NCBI GenBank assembly: GCA_966212235.1
Contig: CBIHPP010000002.1
Location: 372,001 to 436,000, forward strand
Direction of reading: 5' to 3'
DNA: 64,000 nucleotides
Origin: Niastella sp966212235
Lineage (GTDB): Bacteria > Bacteroidota > Bacteroidia > Chitinophagales > Chitinophagaceae
Shown here: positions 1 through 8,450 of the stretch, one piece after another
Layout: each line of letters starts with the position of its first letter
How positions within the stretch are numbered: the first letter of the stretch is position 1
The notes under the pieces: generated by a model
Seen by the model: the letters and a program-made list of their open reading frames with translations, nothing else
What the model was told of the DNA's origin: nothing
The model's database searches: none
Translations under genes and position numbers: made by a program

Positions 1-519
1 TTTGCCGTGGTGGCTTCCGAAGTAAAGAAGCTGGCCGAGCGAAGCCAGTCCGCTGCCAATGAGATCAACCAACTTTCTTCGGCAGGTATTGATATTGCGG
101 GCAGATCGGGCAAGTTACTGTCGACTATTTCACCGGATATTGAAAAAACAGCTGCGCTGGTGAAAGAGATCAGCACCTCTGGTAAAGAACAAACGGTAAA
201 TGCCGAACAGATAAACAGCGCCCTGCAGCAGTTAAATCATGTGATTCAGCAAAATGCGGCTGTATCAGAAGAAGTAGCGGCCAGCTCCGAAGAGCTGATG
301 GTACAGGCTGAACAATTGAAGCAGGCTGTAGGCTTTTTTAAACTCAGCGATCAAAACAACTATAGAACCATATTACCTGCTGCATTTAAAAAGCAACCGG
401 GTACAAACGGGCACTTATTTCAACATAAGCCGGAGATGGCTTCAAAACAAAACGGCCATAAAGTAGCGATGCCTTTCAAAAATGGCGATCGTTTGGATAA
501 TGATTTCGAGCAGTATTGA
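1..519 (+). CDS. Methyl-accepting chemotaxis protein, C-terminal part (5' truncated by window)
   Basis: The reading frame is open from base 1 and starts in the middle of the cytoplasmic signalling hairpin. The first residues (FAVVASEVKKLAERS) are the conserved tip region of MCP signalling domains, which contacts CheA and CheW. It is followed by the returning helix, rich in Gln, Ala and Ser, with several EQI and EELM heptads, ending near residue 115 of the visible part. The last 50 or so residues are a polar, unstructured tail without a recognisable CheR-binding pentapeptide. The sensor, membrane and HAMP parts lie upstream of the window. The stop codon is about 25 bases before the cheR ATG, so the two genes are probably one chemotaxis operon. 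The family call is firm; the ligand cannot be inferred. Confidence 0.93.
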   Translation, partial: FAVVASEVKKLAERSQSAANEINQLSSAGIDIAGRSGKLLSTISPDIEKTAALVKEISTSGKEQTVNAEQINSALQQLNHVIQQNAAVSEEVAASSEELMVQAEQLKQAVGFFKLSDQNNYRTILPAAFKKQPGTNGHLFQHKPEMASKQNGHKVAMPFKNGDRLDNDFEQY

Positions 520-543
520 TGTTTGAAAAAGCAAATAGAAAAA

Positions 544-1365
544 ATGACAACGCGTGATTTTAACCGGTTAAGTACCTATATCAATAATGCCTATGGTATA
601 AAAATGCCGTTGGCTAAAAAAGTAATGCTGGAATGCCGCTTACAAAAAAGACTGGCTGCGTTGCATATGCCGTCGTATAAAGAATACTGTGATTTTTTGT
701 TCAGCGATGAGGGTATAGAGAACGAGATGATCCACATGATCGATGCGGTTACCACAAACAAAACCGACTTCTTCAGGGAACCATCGCATTTTGATTTTTT
801 AAGTCAGTATGCATTGCCCAAATTATGCGAAGGGTATGATGGCATCAAAGAAATTAATGTATGGAGCGCCGGTTGTTCAAGCGGCGAAGAAGTGTATACA
901 TTAGCCATGGTGCTGAATGAGTTTGCAGAAATGATCAACGGTATCGATTACCGGGTTATGGGCACGGATATTTCATCCAGAATGTTATCAAAAGCGGCGG
1001 AAGCTGTTTACACCGAAGATCGGATTACCGATATTCCTATGTGGCTGCGAAAAAAATATTTGATGCGCAGTAAAGACAGAGCAAAACAAACCGTTCGGGT
1101 GAATGCAGCCACGAGGGCTAAAACTGAATTCAAACGGCTTAACCTGATGGATGATGCGTATGATGTTCCCAATAAGTATGATATTATTTTTTGCCGCAAC
1201 GTATTGATCTATTTTGATAAGGCTACCCAATGTGCGGTGATCAACCGGCTGGCTGCGAAACTAAAACCCGGCGGCTATTTGTTTTTGGGGCATGCTGAAA
1301 CGGTATCAAACATGCAATTACCATTGGTGCCTGAGCAACCAACGATATTGAAGAAGATAGTATAA
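544..1365 (+). CDS. cheR: CheR-type chemoreceptor glutamate O-methyltransferase
   Basis: Transfers methyl groups from S-adenosylmethionine to glutamates of chemoreceptors (adaptation), in the cytoplasm. Counted from an upstream TTG at 523, the N-terminal helical CheR domain covers about residues 8-75. The signature TTNKTDFFRE is at 77-86, the SAM-binding loop SAGCSSGEE at 115-123, the acidic GTDIS motif at 147-151 and FCRNVLIYFD at 223-232. A length near 275 residues is normal for CheR without TPR repeats. ATG 544 is preferred; TTG 523 would only add seven residues. It follows the receptor gene closely, so it probably methylates that receptor. An intrinsic terminator of the opposite-strand operon lies just downstream. 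Confidence 0.93.
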   Translation: MTTRDFNRLSTYINNAYGIKMPLAKKVMLECRLQKRLAALHMPSYKEYCDFLFSDEGIENEMIHMIDAVTTNKTDFFREPSHFDFLSQYALPKLCEGYDGIKEINVWSAGCSSGEEVYTLAMVLNEFAEMINGIDYRVMGTDISSRMLSKAAEAVYTEDRITDIPMWLRKKYLMRSKDRAKQTVRVNAATRAKTEFKRLNLMDDAYDVPNKYDIIFCRNVLIYFDKATQCAVINRLAAKLKPGGYLFLGHAETVSNMQLPLVPEQPTILKKIV

Positions 1366-1400
1366 AAAAAACCTGTCCCCGACGATTCGGGAACAGGTGT
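1363..1400 (-). terminator. Intrinsic terminator of the first susCD operon
   Basis: Hairpin at 1372-1397 (CCTGTCCC against GGGAACAGG with one bulged A). Read on the minus strand it is followed by an eight-T run, directly after the SusD stop codon. The same hairpin may slow plus-strand transcription leaving cheR, but it has no T run on that side. Confidence 0.8.
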
Positions 1401-1404
1401 GAGA

Positions 1405-3033
1405 TTAATTCTTCAGCGGAATAGAGGCGCTTCCCGGCGTATTAAAATCCAGTTCATTTTGCGGTACATCCCAGTAATCCATATAATTATATTCCATAAA
1501 GCAAGCGGTGGGTACTGAGCCTGCCTGTGCAGGCGTGAGCAAATTGCCTGGGATCATCACAATGGCATTGGCTCTTCCTCCGCCCTGGGAAGCTGGTTTG
1601 GTAACGCCCCAGCGCCGTGCATCATAAAATGCCGTGCCCCACAGGAACAACGCTACTCTTCTTTCCCTTCTGAATTCTTCCAGCGCCTGGGTAGCATTTA
1701 AACCGGTGCCTGCCACATGCGCTAACCCCGAGTTTTGGAAATCGCGCACCCCATCTACCAGTTGTAAGCCGGGCTCAATACTACCCGTACGTATCAACGC
1801 TTCTGCTTTCATTAATTGGTTTTCTTCATAACTGCAGGCCCACGGAACCAGCCCCCTGTTAGCACCAGTAGCATACAGTCCGCCATCTTCAATGAACACC
1901 GGGTTCCACCGGGTGCCAAACTGTAAACCGCGGCCTCTTTCATTTACTTTAGGTACTGAGAAGGGAACGAACCCGATCTTTAACCGGTTGTCATTGGCTT
2001 TGAATTCCTGTACCAGCCGTTCGCTTACAAACGAAAATTGTTGCACTTCTCCAATAAATGCGTAGGGGTGATAAAATCCGCTTGACACATCGTTACTGCC
2101 GCTGGGGTCCATGCCAAACCGGAATATGATATCTGTAGCCTGTATGCCCTGGTTGGTGAGTGTAATGATCTGCTGCCAGTTGGCCGTGGTCATTTCTGTG
2201 ATCTTTTTATTGGCCATTAAATTGCGCGCCTGCAGGGAATATATTTGCCGTTTCCACATGGCAGGGGTAACCACTTTTTTGTTGTCGTTAAAGGATGCCA
2301 CGATCGACTGCATAATGGAGGTATAATCTCCCGACTCGGTAACGGCATTTAATGTAGTCAAACATTCATTCAATACTTTATCGGCTTCGGTCATGATGAC
2401 GGTGTGGTCAACAAAGTCGCCATTGGTCTTCCCGGCCTCATTGGTAATAACCCCGGCCAGGTACATGGATCCAATACGGGAATACGCATATCCTTTCCAA
2501 AACAAAGCCCATGCTTTAAAGGTATTTTTCTTATTGGCAGCATCTCCGGTCAAATTGAGTGCCGCATTATCCAGGGCCGTTAGCAGTTGATTGGCTTGTG
2601 CAATGATGTAATAACAGCTTGACCATTCATATTGAAAAGCGTTCAGTTCGCCGGCGCCTCGTGAATCGAAGCCCTGCAACTGGGTCTTCTGATCAAGGCC
2701 ATTGGGGTTGGTTATTACCGTACCGCCGGGCAGGGTGATCCTGTATACCTGGTCAACCCAGCGTAAACCATAGTTGCCATACGGCACATAAGCCTCATCG
2801 CCCATGATGCTGTGATTGGTGAGGGCAATGTGGAAAATATTGGTACTCCCTTCGTCCGGAACATCCGCTATCATTTTTTGCAGTATCCCCAATGAAAAAT
2901 TCTTCAACCCCGCTTCCGTTACCAATGATAGTTCCGGTGTTGGCAGGTTGGGATCGTTTAATTCGAGGGTTGTCTTTTTACAGGCTCCAACGATGAGCGC
3001 TGTTGTTATTATATATATGAGGTATCGTTTCAT
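1405..3033 (-). CDS. SusD/RagB-family outer-membrane nutrient-binding lipoprotein
   Basis: Surface lipoprotein that caps the SusC transporter encoded just upstream and binds its substrate, usually a glycan or peptide. The N-terminus is a lipoprotein signal with lipobox ending at Cys18 (IVGACKK). The body is the helical TPR-like SusD fold: a SusD-like N-terminal part with the GDEAYVPYGNYGLRWVD region, a central YYIIAQANQLL helix, and a C-terminal part with EENQLMKAEALIR and the FRRERRVALFLWGTAFYDARRWG motif typical of the RagB domain. At 542 residues the length is normal. The gene starts 16 bases after the susC stop codon, so both are one operon ending at the hairpin near 1372-1397. The substrate is not evident from the sequence. 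Confidence 0.93.
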   Translation of the reverse strand: MKRYLIYIITTALIVGACKKTTLELNDPNLPTPELSLVTEAGLKNFSLGILQKMIADVPDEGSTNIFHIALTNHSIMGDEAYVPYGNYGLRWVDQVYRITLPGGTVITNPNGLDQKTQLQGFDSRGAGELNAFQYEWSSCYYIIAQANQLLTALDNAALNLTGDAANKKNTFKAWALFWKGYAYSRIGSMYLAGVITNEAGKTNGDFVDHTVIMTEADKVLNECLTTLNAVTESGDYTSIMQSIVASFNDNKKVVTPAMWKRQIYSLQARNLMANKKITEMTTANWQQIITLTNQGIQATDIIFRFGMDPSGSNDVSSGFYHPYAFIGEVQQFSFVSERLVQEFKANDNRLKIGFVPFSVPKVNERGRGLQFGTRWNPVFIEDGGLYATGANRGLVPWACSYEENQLMKAEALIRTGSIEPGLQLVDGVRDFQNSGLAHVAGTGLNATQALEEFRRERRVALFLWGTAFYDARRWGVTKPASQGGGRANAIVMIPGNLLTPAQAGSVPTACFMEYNYMDYWDVPQNELDFNTPGSASIPLKN

Positions 3034-3049
3034 AAAAATCAGATTTAGG

Positions 3050-6000
3050 TTAGAACTGAAGGTTTATGCCAAACTGGAACGAACGCAGGTTGGGAATGGA
3101 AAAATAATCTGCACCTATATTCGATCCTGCGCCTACAGAGCGGTTTCCCTGGCTGTCCTGGGCCGATGTGGCTTCCGGGTCAAGTCCTTCATAATCTGTA
3201 ATAGTTAACAGATTTCTGCCTGAAGCGGAAAGGGCTATGCCTTTTATCCAGGGAACTTTCAGCGCACTACCTAACTGATATGTAAAGGTGAGGTCTCGCA
3301 TTCGCCAGAACGAACCATCTTCAACAAACCAACCGGTACGTTGAACGCTGTTGTAAAGGCTATTGTAAAAATTCACAAAGGCGCCGGTTTCACCGTTTAT
3401 CGTAATGGCCTTGTCAAAGTCTTTTTGCAGCCGGTCGCGGTACATCCATTGTTTGGTAAGATTATAGATCTCATTACCATGGTACCAATCCCACTGCATG
3501 GAGATATTTAGTTTTTGCCAAAGTGTTACATTGTTAATGAATGACATGGTAAACTTTGGATAGGCATTACCCGATATGCTCTGATCGGTAGGATCGGTTA
3601 ATATTGCCCGCTTGGTGGTTTTATTCACCACAATGCCTTCCACTATTTCATAATTGCCGGCATTGGCTTCCGGTATATACCTGGTTTTATCCACCGTACG
3701 GATTTGGTCAATACTTGTCAATGGGTTTTGGGTATAAAAATTACCCAGCGATTCGCCTTCTTTTATGATAAATAAACCGCTTACAAAATCACGGGCATTG
3801 GCTACTTTGTCAACTTTAGTTTTAAAAGTACCAAACCGAACACCCAGTTGCCAGTCCACCGTTTTATTGGTGAACATATTGGCATCAAGGCTCACATCGG
3901 CGCCTTTTACGGTTATTTCTATCAGGTTGTCGGGGATCTGTTGTGCGCCGCTGGAAGGGGCCAGGTCTACATATTGAATATTGTTCTTGTTGTTCTTATG
4001 CCAGTAGGTGAACGATAGATTGATCCTGTTAAACCATGCTGTGGTACCGGGCGTTACCGTTACATCGGTACCTACTTCTATTTCCCGTACTTCCTGTACT
4101 GTCAGGTTTTTGTTCCCGAGAATGTTGGGCAGGTAAAGTCCAACGCCTTCGCCTAATTGAATTGAGCCCAGCGTTGTCTGGCGGCGATAATATTCACCGT
4201 CAAATTCATTGGGTGGAATACCGGCAGCACCATAGGCACCTCGTATTTTCCACTCTGTCAGTTTGCTCGCCTTTATAATTTCAGAAGGTCTGAAGTAAGC
4301 CGTTCCGCGACCAAACGTAAATGGTTTCTTTTGATCGCCAAATTGCGAATTATAGTCGGAACGGAAACCGCCGGTAATTCCGAATAAACTACCGAAGTCA
4401 ATGGTTTGGTTCACCAGGTAGCCGAAGGTGATGTATTTAAAGCTGCCATCGCCACTGGTTTTCAAAGCGGCCGCGGAAATATTGGAAGGTGGATACTGGG
4501 GCAGGTTCAGTCCCAGTGAATAGAAGGAATTATATTCCAGTTTACGCCAGTCGTACGATAACTGCGTAGTGGTCGTGATCGGCAGGTTTATCTTGAAATC
4601 TTTTCTGAAGTCTGTTCTCACATACATGGTTGTGAGGGCATTCTGGTAAATTGATTTCGCGAAATCATTTCGTGCAGAACCCTGTGCGGTATTTCCCCAG
4701 AAACCCAGGGCAACCTGCGGCGCTAATTCCTGGTTCTTGTACAGATCATTGAATTCTGAATTCCATAATTCAATGCCATATTTAAAATCCAGCTCCACAA
4801 AGCGTGGGAATTTATAATTCAGGTTGCTGTTATTGATGATCCGGGTATCCTTACTGAACCGGGAATGCCAGTCGGCTTCGGACAATACATTCAACTGGTT
4901 CTCATCCCGGGGCCGTACAACCGTTAAATTGGTGCCGGGATATGTTGCTGTAAAATCTATCCAGGGATAAGAGTTGATCATTTCGAACCGGTTGTTGTTA
5001 GTGCCTTCAAATAAGGCATCGACATTGTATTTAATGCGGGAGCTCACATTATACGTTCCGGAGATCAGGTTTTCGTTCTGCAATATGACCTGCATTGAAT
5101 TGCGGGCCGTAAATCCTTTGAATAATTCAAAACCCAGGTTGGCCGACAGGTTGGTACGCTTGAAGCGATTGTCCAGCACATTCTCCTGGTTCAGGTGTGA
5201 AAGCGTAAAGGAATAATCTGTTTTATTGCCACCACCTGAAATGCCTACTGAATGGGTTGTTGAAATGGCGGTTTGATACGCCTGTTCAAGGTGGTTATAC
5301 TGGGGCAGATTGGCCGGGTAGGTTTTATTATTCTTTAAATTGAAATCTGTATTAAAATCATCTTCGGCCGGTTCGGGCCACATGCCATTGGCATCAGGTT
5401 GCAAAATGGCGCCATTGCGGTCGAGTATATTGCCCTGGGCATCCTGGGTAAAGTGATGGTTTTTTGCACTGAGGGTTTTGTCTTTTCCCAGGATCACTTT
5501 GTCGATACTTACTTTCGACATCAAAGTAATATTCAGTGGTTTATTTCGGCTGCCTTTCTTCGTGAAGATCTGTATAACGCCATTGGCGCCCTGTGCGCCA
5601 TAGAGCATGCCGGCGGCAGGTCCTTTGGCAACTTCTACCTTATCAACGTTCGATACATCAAGTCCGTTTATGTCTGTTACCTGAACGCCATCGACCAATA
5701 TGATAGGGGTAGAAGAACCGAGGGAGTTAATACCACGTAGAATGATATTCGCTTTTTGACCGGGCTCACCGGAATTGATCTGTATCTGGGCGCCGGCTAC
5801 TTTACCGATCAACGCCTGGTCTATGGATGCAATGGCCGATTTAGCCAGGTCTTTACTTCCCACACTGGCTACATCGATGGAAAGTTTTTTCTTCTCCGTA
5901 GCAACCCCTGTACCGGTTACTACCACCTCGCTGAGTGATTTAATTTCGGTTCCTAACTGTACGTTAAATACGGTACGGTTTCGTACACTCATTTCTGATG

Positions 6001-6229
6001 GTTCATAACCAACGCCCGAAATAACCAGTACGGCATTTTCGGGAACAGTCAATTTAAAGATCCCATCTTCTGCAGTAGTGGTACCTGACATAGTTCCTTT
6101 GATGGTTATGGAAATGCCCGGCAATGGAATGCCGCTGGCATCGGTAACTTTTCCGGTTACCGGTTTGGTTTGCGCATATGCTGTAAACAGCATAGCAGTC
6201 ATGAATAATAATGCTAACAATTTCTTCAT
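3050..6229 (-). CDS. SusC/RagA-family TonB-dependent outer-membrane transporter
   Basis: TonB-dependent beta-barrel importer, about 1059 residues. The chosen start (MKKLLALLFMTAML) opens a clear signal peptide; an upstream in-frame ATG at 6253 would put eight charged residues before it. After the signal comes the carboxypeptidase D-like beta-sandwich (VTGKVTDASGIPLPGISITIKGT), then the plug with EVVVTGTGVATEKKKLS, the LRGINSLGSSTPIILVDG segment and GAQGANGVIQIFTKKG, all hallmarks of SusC-type plugs. The remainder is barrel, ending in the aromatic strand FQFGINLQF. It lacks an N-terminal STN domain, and no ECF sigma/FecR pair lies beside it, so it is probably not under anti-sigma control. Partner: the SusD gene 16 bases downstream. 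Confidence 0.94.
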   Translation of the reverse strand: MKKLLALLFMTAMLFTAYAQTKPVTGKVTDASGIPLPGISITIKGTMSGTTTAEDGIFKLTVPENAVLVISGVGYEPSEMSVRNRTVFNVQLGTEIKSLSEVVVTGTGVATEKKKLSIDVASVGSKDLAKSAIASIDQALIGKVAGAQIQINSGEPGQKANIILRGINSLGSSTPIILVDGVQVTDINGLDVSNVDKVEVAKGPAAGMLYGAQGANGVIQIFTKKGSRNKPLNITLMSKVSIDKVILGKDKTLSAKNHHFTQDAQGNILDRNGAILQPDANGMWPEPAEDDFNTDFNLKNNKTYPANLPQYNHLEQAYQTAISTTHSVGISGGGNKTDYSFTLSHLNQENVLDNRFKRTNLSANLGFELFKGFTARNSMQVILQNENLISGTYNVSSRIKYNVDALFEGTNNNRFEMINSYPWIDFTATYPGTNLTVVRPRDENQLNVLSEADWHSRFSKDTRIINNSNLNYKFPRFVELDFKYGIELWNSEFNDLYKNQELAPQVALGFWGNTAQGSARNDFAKSIYQNALTTMYVRTDFRKDFKINLPITTTTQLSYDWRKLEYNSFYSLGLNLPQYPPSNISAAALKTSGDGSFKYITFGYLVNQTIDFGSLFGITGGFRSDYNSQFGDQKKPFTFGRGTAYFRPSEIIKASKLTEWKIRGAYGAAGIPPNEFDGEYYRRQTTLGSIQLGEGVGLYLPNILGNKNLTVQEVREIEVGTDVTVTPGTTAWFNRINLSFTYWHKNNKNNIQYVDLAPSSGAQQIPDNLIEITVKGADVSLDANMFTNKTVDWQLGVRFGTFKTKVDKVANARDFVSGLFIIKEGESLGNFYTQNPLTSIDQIRTVDKTRYIPEANAGNYEIVEGIVVNKTTKRAILTDPTDQSISGNAYPKFTMSFINNVTLWQKLNISMQWDWYHGNEIYNLTKQWMYRDRLQKDFDKAITINGETGAFVNFYNSLYNSVQRTGWFVEDGSFWRMRDLTFTYQLGSALKVPWIKGIALSASGRNLLTITDYEGLDPEATSAQDSQGNRSVGAGSNIGADYFSIPNLRSFQFGINLQF

Positions 6230-6487
6230 AGTCTCATGTTTTGGTTTAAACAATAAAGTATCCTGGCAATGAAAAAGCAGAGGAATGCTTCATCATTACC
6301 TAAACCATGGCTATTTCCCGGGGTATGATTGCAGGGGGTAGGATTGTATGTAAAAGAGGTGTTAGATCAGGCCTAAACCTGTTGAATTTGGATACTTATC
6401 TGACTAGTGATTTTTGCTGGGGGGTGGCGAAGGTCTTGTTATAATGACAAACAATTGTTCGCATTTGCTGCATTTATGGCAGTTGCA

Positions 6488-6501
6488 ATGACCTGGGTCA
6501 T
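6488..6501. promoter_or_regulatory. Palindrome ATGACC-TG-GGTCAT
   Basis: Perfect 6-bp inverted repeat with a 2-bp centre, in the roughly 300-base gap between the susC start and the DUF1801 stop. It could be a dimeric regulator site for susC. The gap (6230-6530) holds no gene; it otherwise shows a duplicated 12-mer at 6514-6537 and no convincing promoter. Function is inferred only. Confidence 0.35.
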
Positions 6502-6513
6502 GAAATTAAGGAG

Positions 6514-6540
6514 GGAATTCAGGAAGGAATTCAGGAAGGA
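6514..6540. repeat. Tandem 12-bp repeat (GGAATTCAGGAA)x2
   Basis: Two exact copies at 6514-6525 and 6526-6537 plus a partial third. The repeat covers the last codons and stop (TGA) of the DUF1801 gene and continues past it. It is likely a replication-slippage duplication at the gene's 3' end. Confidence 0.8.
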
Positions 6541-6956
6541 TATTTTTCCTGCAGGTGCCTGACAGAAGCAGTGATTAGTTTGGCAAGTACTTCAATATTA
6601 ATGTCCTGCAGTTTTTTTATGTACACGCAGCCTACGCCGGTCCTGTGTTTTCCGAAGCGTTGAAGCAATTTTTCTTTTTCGGCAAATTCCTGTGAAAGGT
6701 ACAGGGATATTTCTTTTGCCCGGGGCGAGAAGCCAACCAATGGTGCATCACCTTCCCGCCCGCTGGCATATTTATAATGGTAGCTGCCAAAACCTACAAT
6801 GGCCGGTCCCCACATTTTGGCGTCGAACCCTGTATGCTGTTTCATCAGCTTTACCAGTTCAAAGCTATCGGTGCGTTTGGTTTCGTCAGCTACCGACTGT
6901 AGAAAGTCATCAACGCTGTTATTGGTCTCCGTTGTTTTATTAGTTGATTTGGCCAT
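6531..6956 (-). CDS. DUF1801 (YdhG-like) domain protein
   Basis: Small cytoplasmic protein of 141 residues, recognisable as the DUF1801/YdhG fold. A polar N-terminus is followed by FLQSVADETKRTDSFELVKLMKQHTGFDAKMWGPAIVGFGSYHYKYASGREGD, then a beta-rich core with SPRAKEISLYLS and the C-terminal GCVYIKKLQDINIEVLAKLI segment. The biochemical role of the family is not established. It is a single gene; the nearest neighbour, the membrane acyltransferase at 7008, lies on the same strand 51 bases upstream of it, so co-transcription is possible. Its 3' end runs into a tandem 12-bp repeat. Confidence 0.85.
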   Translation of the reverse strand: MAKSTNKTTETNNSVDDFLQSVADETKRTDSFELVKLMKQHTGFDAKMWGPAIVGFGSYHYKYASGREGDAPLVGFSPRAKEISLYLSQEFAEKEKLLQRFGKHRTGVGCVYIKKLQDINIEVLAKLITASVRHLQEKYPS

Positions 6957-7007
6957 GGTGGCGTTGTTTCAATAAAATTAATACAAAAAAGCGAAGACCT
7001 GATGTAT

Positions 7008-8216
7008 TTAGATATAGCTCAACCACCATTTGGTGCGGTTTGCCCTTTTATAGTTATCGTAACGCCTGCACAGCGGGTATACGGCAACGATAATTATTAT
7101 CCATAACACATACACAAAAGCAAGACTGTACCCAAAGCCTTTCAGTTGTTCATTCATACTTACCCAACCCGTTAATACCATGTCGCTCCATTTGTACCCT
7201 GAAATGGCCGCGGCTATAACGGCCAATGCGTGTATCAAATAAATATGCAAAATGTAAAAGAACATGGGCACGCGGCCGAAAACAACGAGCTTTTCGGTAA
7301 AGCGGTTCAATGGTTTTTCTGAAAAAGCAAGGAACAGCATGGAGGGGCCTAACGTCATTAAAATATATAATAAAGAAGGCGGATACTTGGTGGTATTTAA
7401 AAATGACATCAGGGTAAATACGGGTGTTTTTTGAACCGACCAGTGATTGGCATCGCCATATATATTAATGAATCGAACCAGTATGAACAGGGCAATGGCG
7501 CCCAGCCCCAGGTACAATAATATTTTTTTTCTTTTACCGGCATCAAATGTGGGCAGGTACAACTGGCCAAAGGCATAGCCGGTTAACATAATACCAATCC
7601 AGGGCATAACAGGATACCCAAGCATAACCGAAAACGGTTTCATGAAAAAGATATGCCGTTCATGCAGGATGGACATTAGAACCGATGTGGATTGATCGCC
7701 TGCGGCTTGCGTTCTATCAAGCAGGTTATGACCACCTATTATAAGTAGTCCGATGATCAGGATGAATGTTCGCGGCAGATAGATCAAAACTGAGAGCACC
7801 ATCATGCTAACACCCAGCGCCCAAATCACCTGAAGAATTAAAAACGGGTATTGCGGGTTGAAACTCCAGCCTAACGTAATGATCAGCATTTCTGCAAAAA
7901 CCAGCCACAAGCCCCTGGTGAAAAGGAAAAACGACAGCTCTTTTTTTGTCTTTTTCGTACCATTTAAAAATGCGGAAGCACCGGCCAGGAAGGTAAATAC
8001 AGGTGCGCAAAAATGGGTGATCCACCGGGTAAAGAACAGCGGCACATCTGTACGGGTAAGATCGGTGGGATCGAACTGGAATGTGCCGGCATGGAAATAA
8101 TCGCGTACATGGTCCAGCGCCATGATGATCATAACGGTTCCCCGCAGCAGGTCGATGGAATGAATACGCTTGCTTTTTACCGGTATTGCCGGTACAGCCG
8201 ATGACAAGGTTTCCAT
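7008..8216 (-). CDS. DUF1624 / heparan-alpha-glucosaminide acetyltransferase-like membrane protein
   Basis: Polytopic inner-membrane protein of 402 residues with about ten hydrophobic segments. The opening motif IHSIDLLRGTVMIIMALDHVRDYFH (residues about 18-42) is typical of DUF1624 proteins related to the catalytic domain of lysosomal HGSNAT, and the conserved H of DHVRD is present. These proteins are thought to move acetyl groups across the membrane onto sugars; the bacterial substrates are unknown. A PFFFTRW-like loop and the FAPVFTFLAGASAF region (here ITHFCAPVFTFLAGASAF) also match. The upstream region shared with the divergent OmpA-family gene contains a strong nested palindrome (8301-8344), so both may be regulated together. 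Confidence 0.85.
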   Translation of the reverse strand: METLSSAVPAIPVKSKRIHSIDLLRGTVMIIMALDHVRDYFHAGTFQFDPTDLTRTDVPLFFTRWITHFCAPVFTFLAGASAFLNGTKKTKKELSFFLFTRGLWLVFAEMLIITLGWSFNPQYPFLILQVIWALGVSMMVLSVLIYLPRTFILIIGLLIIGGHNLLDRTQAAGDQSTSVLMSILHERHIFFMKPFSVMLGYPVMPWIGIMLTGYAFGQLYLPTFDAGKRKKILLYLGLGAIALFILVRFINIYGDANHWSVQKTPVFTLMSFLNTTKYPPSLLYILMTLGPSMLFLAFSEKPLNRFTEKLVVFGRVPMFFYILHIYLIHALAVIAAAISGYKWSDMVLTGWVSMNEQLKGFGYSLAFVYVLWIIIIVAVYPLCRRYDNYKRANRTKWWLSYI

Positions 8217-8300
8217 AAATGGTTGATTTGTAGTTGGTTAAAAAAGGCAGGTTGCTGTGACTGCTAATTGGTACATTGTTCTGCGAATGTATAAAATAAT

Positions 8301-8344
8301 AGAATAAAATTCAGTATAAATTATACACTTTAGAATTTTATTCT
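8301..8344. promoter_or_regulatory. Nested palindrome between divergent genes
   Basis: Outer arms AGAATAAAATTC (8301-8312) and GAATTTTATTCT (8333-8344) are perfect 12-bp inverted repeats. Inside them sits a second perfect palindrome, GTATAA-A-TTATAC (8314-8326). The position, about 85 bases from the acyltransferase start and 107 bases from the OmpA-family start, suggests a regulator-binding site controlling both. No regulator gene is adjacent. Confidence 0.6.
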
Positions 8345-8450
8345 GTATGAACGGTGCGTGGAGCGGGCGACCTTTGATAAAAATTTATCTGTGTTCAACC
8401 GGGCAATCCAGAGCTAAATTGTACGTTATTAGGTCATTAAATCCAACCTT

